Positions 6,763-12,355 of a DNA stretch of 12,355 nucleotides are shown here, in pieces; position 1 is the first letter of the stretch; every line of letters begins with the position of its first letter. Position numbers and translations under genes: made by a program. The notes below the pieces were generated by a model. That model ran no database searches, was not told where the DNA came from, and saw only the letters and a program-made list of their open reading frames with translations. This DNA is from Capsulimonas sp. (GTDB lineage: Bacteria > Armatimonadota > Armatimonadia > Armatimonadales > Capsulimonadaceae): the NCBI GenBank assembly GCA_025963815.1, contig JAOQAA010000144.1, positions 1 to 12,355 of the forward strand, written 5' to 3'.

Positions 6763-9243
6763 TTACTTCACCACAACCTCCGCCGCAAACGCCAAATCCT
6801 GATCGCCTCTTCTTGCCATCGTCGCGCACAGTGTCTTCAAGCTTGGCGCAATCTTCTTCACCGACTTCTTCCCATTCACCACAAACGTTATTGGTTTGTC
6901 GAACGAAACCAAGCGACTGTCCAGAAGCACGGTGGCCGATTTCACGGTTTCCGCCGCGAGAGTCTCTGGGGTCATGACCTTCGTATTCGCGGCCGTTAGA
7001 GTAAATATTGGCGTCGTCGTGACGATAACTTGATTGTCCTTGCAAGTCGCGTCAATTTCTTTCGTTTTCCCAGGATCGCTCGTGCGCAGCCAGAAGAAGT
7101 CGTGGATGACATCGTCGGTCATCAGCCAGGTCAGCTTGCGCGGGGTGGTGTTTCGAACGGCGTAGGCCATGTCGGCGATCTTGTCGCGATCGGGGAGGCC
7201 GCTATGCTCGACGCCTTCCATGATCTGAACGCCCACCGGGAACGCGTCATGTTCATTGCCGCGCGCGGCGTTGACATCGTCAATGAACTTATGCGTTCGG
7301 TCGAGGCGGTTGTAGGCGTTGTCCAGTCCGGCGGCCATGACGGTGAAGACGGTGTTGCGCAGGGTTTGCGGGACGGCTTCGCCGTCAGTGACGGCGCCGG
7401 CGGAGGCGTGGATCGCGGCGAATAGGTCCGGCTCCTTGGGGCCGATGGCGTAAGCGCCGTAGCCTCCGTGCGAGTAGCCCATGGCGTAGACCTTGTTCGG
7501 GTCCACATCGCCGAAGAGCAAAAACTGCTGGCGAAGGTTCGCGATCAGCGGGTAGACGTAGTTGTCGTAGAAGCCGTTCCAGGTGTCGTTGGGCGCGCGC
7601 AGGGCGAGCAGGAGGTAACCGCCGGCCGCTTCGGGATGATCCTTGTAGTGGGTCTTCATGATCTCCCACTGGCTGTCGTTCATCTCCTTGGGGCCGCTGC
7701 CGCCGCCGTGCATGGCGATATAGAGGCCCCAGCCGTTCGCGGGTTTTGTTCCAACGGCCCGGACTGTATAGGGGCTGAGGTATTCGCCGAACGTCGCCTG
7801 GTTTGCGTCGTAGTCGTGCTTCATGGTCGCATGGATCGGCGCGGCTTTGTAAGCGCTCCATGTCAATGCGCGCACGGTCGGTTCATTGTCTTTCAGTGCT
7901 GAGTCTAATGCCTTGGGAAACTTCCAGGCGGCCTGCTTGTCCGCCGGAGCGGTGAAGTAATCGGCGAGCGCCGTCTTGAGCTGAGCCGTTACGGCGGCGC
8001 TCAGCGGTTTGACGGCGAGCGTCGCCTCCAGACGGATCTCGGATTTCTCTTCGGGCTCGTCGCCGGTCACAAATGGGTGATAGGTCGTCTTTCCTGCGTA
8101 AGCGACAGCGATCTCATAGGAGTGCTTACGCGGGACATCAAACGTCAGATAGTTGTTGCGGTCCGCAGTCTCGCCCAGGCTTTTGCCGGTCCAGACGGCG
8201 GCGCCGTTCGTGATGTCGCGCATCGTGACATCGGCGACGGCGCGTCTGCCCTTGGGGTCCAGCACCGAGACGATCACGCGCGTCTTGCCCGCCGCGACCG
8301 GGGCAACGGGAATCGCCGCCGCGTAGCGTGACGTAACGTTCACAGCCTGCACCCACTTGATCTCCCGTCCCCATACCAACGGGAAGGGCAAGCCTGTCTT
8401 CTGGAAGCTGCTCGCATAGATCGCGTGTTCCGGCGAAGTCGCCGTCGCCTGCGCGGCGTCGCCGACAAACCAGCCGTGGTCCAATCCCTTTTCATCGGGC
8501 TCCGCCGCGCCGGTGAAGCGCCACTTAGCCCCATCCCAAACTTCTACCCAGGTGTGGTTGCCGCGATTGTTCGCCCACAGCGGCGTTCCCACCACACGCG
8601 CCGGCACACCGACCGCGCGGCAGGCGTCCACGAGCAGAATCGACAATCCCGAGCACGTTGCCTTGCCGCTCGCCATCGTTTCCGTCGGCGCCTGATCGGG
8701 TCGGTTGCGCTCCGTCGAGTACTTCACCTTCACTAATGGGAACAGCTTTTGGTTGATCATCTGCGCCGCGTCGCCCGGCGTTTTCGCGCCCACGACCAGC
8801 GGCGCGGACAGGCCGACGAGACGTTTTCGGGAGCCGTCACGCGCCTCGTTCAGACTGGCGTAGGGAAGGACATCGTTCAAAAAGACTTGCTTGGGAATCT
8901 GAGCCTTCCAGGGCGACACATTCCAAGCATGGTACGCCAGCGCGACATTCTCCAGCAGAAACTTCGCCGACAGGGTTTGCAGATCCGTCTGCGGCATGTT
9001 CGTGATCAGAAACTGCATGCCCTCCCGCTGCGCGGCCGGCGTCTGGTTCAGCGCCGCCACCAATTCCGTCTTATTTTTCCCCGCATGCGCGAGCGCCTGG
9101 GTTACGGCAGGCGACCACCAGGACGCCTGCGCGGCGGCGCGTTTCGGAGCGGCGGGGTGCGCCGGGGCGATGGCTGCGCCGCCGAATAAGAGCGCGGCGG
9201 CTGCGGCGGGAAGGATGGACGATTTGGTGCGTGGAGGTTTCAT
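6763..9243 (-). CDS. Secreted transglutaminase-like domain fused to an alpha/beta-hydrolase (esterase/depolymerase)
   Basis: This 826-residue protein begins with a signal peptide (hydrophobic about 10-28, then an Ala/Pro-rich linker). A transglutaminase-like domain (about 130-300) has Cys197 in ATCSG and His230 in NHTWVEVW; the third acidic residue is probably Glu248 or Asp250 in AAEPDE, before GLDHGWF. A beta-rich segment (about 315-420) resembles a carboxypeptidase-regulatory or Ig-like domain. The alpha/beta-hydrolase domain (about 500-700) has the nucleophile elbow GYSHGG with Ser591 and a likely catalytic His680 in EHSG, in the style of PHB depolymerase or feruloyl esterase. A beta-rich tail completes it. 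Substrate is unknown; peptide or ester bonds in an extracellular polymer are likely. It is second in the minus-strand group, 185 bases after the GH92 gene. ATG 9243 has GGAA five to six bases ahead. Confidence 0.85.
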   Translation of the reverse strand: MKPPRTKSSILPAAAAALLFGGAAIAPAHPAAPKRAAAQASWWSPAVTQALAHAGKNKTELVAALNQTPAAQREGMQFLITNMPQTDLQTLSAKFLLENVALAYHAWNVSPWKAQIPKQVFLNDVLPYASLNEARDGSRKRLVGLSAPLVVGAKTPGDAAQMINQKLFPLVKVKYSTERNRPDQAPTETMASGKATCSGLSILLVDACRAVGVPARVVGTPLWANNRGNHTWVEVWDGAKWRFTGAAEPDEKGLDHGWFVGDAAQATATSPEHAIYASSFQKTGLPFPLVWGREIKWVQAVNVTSRYAAAIPVAPVAAGKTRVIVSVLDPKGRRAVADVTMRDITNGAAVWTGKSLGETADRNNYLTFDVPRKHSYEIAVAYAGKTTYHPFVTGDEPEEKSEIRLEATLAVKPLSAAVTAQLKTALADYFTAPADKQAAWKFPKALDSALKDNEPTVRALTWSAYKAAPIHATMKHDYDANQATFGEYLSPYTVRAVGTKPANGWGLYIAMHGGGSGPKEMNDSQWEIMKTHYKDHPEAAGGYLLLALRAPNDTWNGFYDNYVYPLIANLRQQFLLFGDVDPNKVYAMGYSHGGYGAYAIGPKEPDLFAAIHASAGAVTDGEAVPQTLRNTVFTVMAAGLDNAYNRLDRTHKFIDDVNAARGNEHDAFPVGVQIMEGVEHSGLPDRDKIADMAYAVRNTTPRKLTWLMTDDVIHDFFWLRTSDPGKTKEIDATCKDNQVIVTTTPIFTLTAANTKVMTPETLAAETVKSATVLLDSRLVSFDKPITFVVNGKKSVKKIAPSLKTLCATMARRGDQDLAFAAEVVVK

Positions 9244-9264
9244 GGCGTTTCCGTGAATGAGTCA

Positions 9265-9413
9265 GCCCTCACCCCCGGCCCCCTCTCCCAATTCTGGGAG
9301 AGGGGGAGTCGGAGTAAGAGTTAAGATTTTAAATTAAGATTTCTGATCCTAAAAACAAAAAACTCTTGCTCCCCTTCTCCCAGACTTGGGAGAAGGGGCT
9401 GGGGGATGAGGGC
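9265..9413. repeat. Pair of GC-rich palindromes in inverted orientation (REP/MITE-like element)
   Basis: The left unit 9265-9310 begins GCCCTCACCCCCGGCC and the right unit ends GGCTGGGGGATGAGGGC. The reverse complement of the right unit aligns with the left unit over almost its full length, with few differences. Each unit carries its own perfect 12-bp stem (9279-9290/9295-9306 and 9371-9382/9387-9398) with a 4-base loop. Similarity continues inward to AAGAGTT. An AT-rich core (about 9320-9362) lies between them. From general knowledge, palindromes of the CCCTCTCCC...GGGAGAGGG style recur between genes in many bacterial genomes. No target-site duplication is clear. Confidence 0.8.
9351..9398 (-). 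terminator. Terminator-like hairpin and T-run downstream of the GH92 gene
   Basis: Read on the minus strand, the perfect 12-bp stem 9398-9371 (loop 9386-9383) is followed after eight bases by TTTTTTGTTTTT (9362-9351). It comes about 30 bases after the GH92 stop. The eight-base gap before the T-run is longer than in ideal terminators, so partial termination that lowers expression of the downstream gene is the most that can be inferred. Confidence 0.4.
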
Positions 9414-9428
9414 CTCAGAGGGCCATCC

Positions 9429-12245
9429 CTACTTCTCTTCCAGTATCTCGATCCCATTGATCTTGGCGTTCTGATCCGGGCTGCCGGCCGAGGCTGAGAT
9501 CCGAACTCGAATCTTGCCGTCGGCGTCCGGAGCGATCCCCGCGAACTCCTTGACCAGCGCTTTGTTGCCGCCGACTTCCTTGAAGACGTCCAGGTTTGTC
9601 AGCACGGCCTGATCGTTGATGTGGATGTCTTCCACCCGCTCGCCGGCGCCGCTGTCGAAGATCTCAGAGAAGTGCAGGCGAACGGTGTACTTACGGTCCT
9701 TAGGAACGACATAAGTATAGGTGAAGTCTTTGGCGTATCGCTCGGCCTGGTAGATGCCCGCCGGGCCGGCGTTCGGGGCGCTGGTGTCGATTTGCGCGTT
9801 GTTGTCGGCGTTTGTTGAACCGTCGGTCATATTCGGATCGGAGACGAAATTACCGATGGCGTCATCACTGCCGGCGGCGACCCGGATCGGCAAGCTCAGC
9901 GCCGCGAAGGTTGTGGTTGCGGGCGCGGGCAGGGCAGCGTAGGCGAAGCTCGCCGGCATGCCCGATGGGGGACGAGCCGCCGCCGCAGTTCCCCATTTTG
10001 TGTTGGGATTCGGACCCATGGTCAGGCGCAGCGTTCCGCCGGCGGCGAGTTCATCCTGCGTGATGTACGTCTTCGCCAGGGGCTTGCCGTTCAGCGTCGC
10101 CGATTGGATGTAGACATTGGTCGGTGAGTTCTTGTCGGCGATCACCGTGAACTTATGCCCCTTATAATGGGCGTTGTCGAGCTGCAGGGTTGCCTTGCTG
10201 ACCATGGGGCTGCCGATGACGTAAACGCCGCCGACCGGATTGGCCGGATAGAAGCCTACGGCGCTGAAGACGTACCAGGCCGACATCTGGCCGCAGTCGT
10301 TGTTGCCGCACTGCCCTTCAGGCGTGTCGTTGTAGAGCGTGGTCATGATGTCACGGACGCGCGCCTGGGTCTTCCAGGGCTCGCCTGCGTAGTTATACAT
10401 GTAGGCGACATGGTGGACCGGCTCGTTGCCGTGCGCGTACTGACCGATCAGGCCGGTGATGTCCGGGATATCAGCCAGCACATCGGACTTTTCGCTGAAC
10501 AGGTTGTCCAGCTTCTGCACGAACGGCGCGTCGCCGCCCATGATGCTGATGTGGCCGGGAATATCCTGCATCGTCGTCCACGAATATTGCCAGGCGTTGG
10601 CTTCGGTGTAGTCGGCCCACACAAGCTGCTTGGGGTTGAATGGGCGCCGCCACGAACCGTCGGCCTTGCGTCCGCGCATAAAGCCCGTGCCGCTCTCGAA
10701 GACGTTGCGGTAGTTCGCCGCGCGCTTCAGGAACAGCTGCTCGTCTTCTTTGTGGCCGAGCGCGCCGGCCATTTGCGCGATGCACCAGTCGTCGTAGGCG
10801 TATTCTAGAGTCCGGGAAACCGACTGCTTCTGGCCGCCGCCCGCCGAAAGCACATAGCCGTACTGTTTGTACTCGTCCAGGCCGTTGCGGTCGCGCATCG
10901 CGGTGTCGCGCAGCGCCTGGTAGACCGCTTCGGCGTCGTAGCCGCGCAGACCCTTGAGGTAAGCGTCCACGATCACGGGCGCCGAGTGGTAGCCGATCAT
11001 CGTGCCAGTCTCGTTTTCCCAGAGCGGCCAGATCGGGATCGACTTGCGGCCCCACTGCTGGTACTCCGCGAGCAGGCTTTGCACGATGTCCGGCACGCGG
11101 TCCGGCTGCAAAATGGTCAGCAAGGGGTTCTGCGCCCGGAACGTATCCCAGAGCGACATCGTGGTGAAGTTCTGGAACTTCGCGTCCGTGTGGATCTGGT
11201 GATCCAGGCCGCGATAAGAGAGGTCGGCGTCGTTATAATGGACGGGGGCCAGATACGATTCGTAAAGGTTCGTGTAGAAGGTGCTGCGGATATGCGGATC
11301 GGGCGTCTCGATCTGCACGGCGCCGAGCGCCTCGCTCCACTGCTTCTGCGCGGCGGCGCGGGTGACGTCAAAGTCGAAGCCGGGGATTTCGGCGGCGAGG
11401 TTTTTACGTGCGCCTTCAACGCCGGTCGCGGAGATGCCGACCTTGACCAGAATCTGATCGTGGTTTGCAGTTCCATAATCGACAAACGCCTTCACTTCCT
11501 TATCTTCCGCCGTGCTGGTTCCGGCGGGCAGACGCTGACCGCCCTTTTCAATGCCGTACGAGTTGAATGGGCTCGAGAACTGCATCACGAAGTACACGGC
11601 GCGGCGCCCGCCCCAGCCGCTGGAGATGCGCGAGCCGCTGATGGTCGTGTTATTCTCCACGTTGACCGATGTCGTGATCGGGCTGCTGCCGACCCCATGC
11701 GCCAGATCGATGACGATATGGGCATTGGTCGATTCCGGGAAGGTGTACTGGTGCAGACCGCAATGGTCCGTCGCGGTCAGTTCCGCCGTAACCTGCGGTT
11801 CTTTCAGGAAAACTTTGTAATAGCCGGGCTTCGCGATCTCCTGAGAGTGGGAGAAGCTCGACGAATAACCGCTGCCAGGCGTCCCAGCGTCGAGGCGCAC
11901 GGGGCCCACGGTTGGCATCAAGAGGATATCGCCGAGGCCGCCGACACCGGTTCCGGAAAGATGCGTGTGGCTGAAGCCTAAAATCGATGAGTCTGAATAG
12001 TGGTATCCAGAGCTGCCGTCCCATCCCTGGAGCGGCGTGTCCGGGCTGAGCTGCACCATGCCGAAGGGGATGGTGGCGCCGGGATAGGTATGCCCATGTC
12101 CGGCGGTCCCAACGAGTGTGCTGACGCTGTCGATCGGCGAGGGCGCGGCGGTCGCGGCCCGCGAGGGCGATGCGGCGATGCAGAGCAGTGCGGCGAGAGT
12201 CAGTCCGGGCAGTCCGTGTTTACGGGGGAGGGGATGCATTTTCAT
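9429..12245 (-). CDS. Secreted GH92 alpha-mannosidase with C-terminal malectin-type domain
   Basis: This 938-residue exo-alpha-mannosidase belongs to glycoside hydrolase family 92, calcium-dependent inverting enzymes that trim alpha-linked mannose from N-glycans, mannan or mannoproteins. A signal peptide (hydrophobic about 14-26, cleavage near SRA/ATA at 30) exports it. The N-terminal beta-sandwich starts with GTAGHGHTYPG and IPFGMVQLSPD (about 46-70). The (alpha/alpha)6 domain carries HGNEPVHH (Glu608), YNYAGEPWKTQ and GNNDCGQMSAW (Asp650), all family hallmarks; I do not assign the catalytic pair exactly. The GH92 part ends near 755 (MGPNPNTKWG). After an Ala/Pro-rich linker, residues about 795-938 look like a malectin-type sugar-binding domain (YTVRLHFSEI, INGIEIL). 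ATG 12245 follows GGAA; ATG 12239 is also possible. It is first of the two complete minus-strand genes. Confidence 0.95.
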   Translation of the reverse strand: MKMHPLPRKHGLPGLTLAALLCIAASPSRAATAAPSPIDSVSTLVGTAGHGHTYPGATIPFGMVQLSPDTPLQGWDGSSGYHYSDSSILGFSHTHLSGTGVGGLGDILLMPTVGPVRLDAGTPGSGYSSSFSHSQEIAKPGYYKVFLKEPQVTAELTATDHCGLHQYTFPESTNAHIVIDLAHGVGSSPITTSVNVENNTTISGSRISSGWGGRRAVYFVMQFSSPFNSYGIEKGGQRLPAGTSTAEDKEVKAFVDYGTANHDQILVKVGISATGVEGARKNLAAEIPGFDFDVTRAAAQKQWSEALGAVQIETPDPHIRSTFYTNLYESYLAPVHYNDADLSYRGLDHQIHTDAKFQNFTTMSLWDTFRAQNPLLTILQPDRVPDIVQSLLAEYQQWGRKSIPIWPLWENETGTMIGYHSAPVIVDAYLKGLRGYDAEAVYQALRDTAMRDRNGLDEYKQYGYVLSAGGGQKQSVSRTLEYAYDDWCIAQMAGALGHKEDEQLFLKRAANYRNVFESGTGFMRGRKADGSWRRPFNPKQLVWADYTEANAWQYSWTTMQDIPGHISIMGGDAPFVQKLDNLFSEKSDVLADIPDITGLIGQYAHGNEPVHHVAYMYNYAGEPWKTQARVRDIMTTLYNDTPEGQCGNNDCGQMSAWYVFSAVGFYPANPVGGVYVIGSPMVSKATLQLDNAHYKGHKFTVIADKNSPTNVYIQSATLNGKPLAKTYITQDELAAGGTLRLTMGPNPNTKWGTAAAARPPSGMPASFAYAALPAPATTTFAALSLPIRVAAGSDDAIGNFVSDPNMTDGSTNADNNAQIDTSAPNAGPAGIYQAERYAKDFTYTYVVPKDRKYTVRLHFSEIFDSGAGERVEDIHINDQAVLTNLDVFKEVGGNKALVKEFAGIAPDADGKIRVRISASAGSPDQNAKINGIEILEEK

Positions 12246-12251
12246 GATTTT

Positions 12252-12266
12252 CCGTCTTTGAGACGG
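12252..12266 (-). promoter_or_regulatory. Small hairpin touching the SD of the GH92 gene
   Basis: On the minus strand CCGTCT-CAA-AGACGG forms a perfect 6-bp stem with a 3-base loop. Its 3' arm ends in CGG, so it includes the GG of the GGAA that serves as SD for ATG 12245. If it folds in the mRNA it could partly mask ribosome binding. A six-base stem can arise by chance, so this is a weak call. Confidence 0.25.
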
Positions 12267-12274
12267 GCGACTCC

Positions 12275-12355
12275 TTACGTCGGTTTTTCGAGCGGCGCTA
12301 CGGCGGCAGGGCGAAAAGCTTCGGAACGGGCGTCCACGGTGACGGCGATTTTCAG
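12275..12355 (-). CDS. 3' end of an unidentified gene (partial, 26 codons)
   Basis: On the minus strand an open frame enters from the right edge and ends at TAA 12277-12275. The visible tail reads LKIAVTVDARSEAFR and then an Ala/Pro-rich end. The alternation of hydrophobic residues (KIAVTVDA) resembles a beta-strand end of a real protein. The stop lies 29 bases before the GH92 start, a distance typical within an operon. A second frame is also open here but is Arg-rich and looks less natural. The family cannot be told from this much sequence. Confidence 0.45.
   Translation of the reverse strand: MKIAVTVDARSEAFRPAAVAPLEKPT

Noticed and set aside
9265..9413. The two palindromes as a minimal CRISPR array.
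   Set aside because: The units are inverted, not direct, there is only one AT-rich interval, and no cas gene is present.
10155..10808. Plus-strand open frame (217 codons) antisense to GH92.
   Set aside because: It is a shadow of the GH92 codon pattern, with no SD or recognisable motif.
10986..11981. Long plus-strand open frame (331 codons) antisense to the GH92 gene.
   Set aside because: The GH92 reading is certain on the other strand, and long antisense frames are expected in GC-rich genes. The translation is Arg/Val-rich without a family signature.
12168..12245. Cys in the GH92 signal peptide (ALLC) as a lipoprotein lipobox.
   Set aside because: The residue before Cys is Leu, whereas a lipobox needs Gly, Ala or Ser, and a normal signal peptidase I site (SRA/ATA) follows.
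1..12355. A defence system, phage region, secondary-metabolite cluster, tRNA or rRNA gene.
   Set aside because: All sizeable genes are explained by metabolic or secreted enzymes, and I saw no integrase, transposase, toxin-antitoxin pair, nuclease or conserved RNA gene sequence.

Overview
The window is about 60% GC, with dense genes and short intergenic gaps. It comes from a bacterial chromosome with two gene groups that run toward each other. Signal peptides, large secreted carbohydrate-active and esterase-type enzymes, bacterial Shine-Dalgarno (SD) sites and REP-like GC-rich palindromes suggest a free-living, polymer-degrading bacterium. Armatimonadota (Capsulimonas-like), Planctomycetota or Verrucomicrobiota would fit. 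This placement is an impression from gene content and repeat style, and no marker gene in the window settles it.

Left part (1-634): the 3' end of an unidentified gene runs in from the left edge to position 66. A terminator-like hairpin with a T-run follows, then an AT-rich stretch with a possible sigma70 promoter. Next comes a small, very basic hypothetical ORF (395-625) with a good SD, ending nine bases before the next gene.

Plus-strand group (635-6719): a secreted SGNH/GDSL-type hydrolase; a PLP-dependent threonine/serine ammonia-lyase with a C-terminal ACT domain, overlapping the previous gene by ATGA; a D-2-hydroxyacid dehydrogenase; and a bifunctional proline dehydrogenase/glutamate-semialdehyde dehydrogenase (PutA type without the DNA-binding domain) that starts at TTG. 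The gaps are -4, 28 and 34 bases, so they probably form one operon. Together they would break down Thr/Ser to 2-oxo acids, interconvert a 2-oxo acid and a 2-hydroxy acid, and oxidise proline to glutamate. A perfect 16-bp hairpin (6726-6761) separates this group from the convergent one.

Minus-strand group (12355 down to 6763): the 3' end of an unidentified gene at the right edge; a secreted GH92 alpha-mannosidase with a C-terminal malectin-type domain; a 185-base gap holding a pair of inverted GC-rich palindromes; and a secreted 826-residue protein that joins a transglutaminase-like domain to an alpha/beta-hydrolase (esterase/depolymerase) domain. These act outside the cytoplasm on glycans or glycoproteins and on an unknown ester or amide substrate.

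No tRNA, rRNA, CRISPR array, transposase, phage gene or recognisable defence system was seen. The most unusual items are the transglutaminase-esterase fusion, the mirrored palindrome element at 9265-9413, the small basic leader-like ORF, and the altered GDS motif in the SGNH hydrolase. A possible shared theme is use of Ser/Thr/Pro-rich mannoproteins, which is a hypothesis only.
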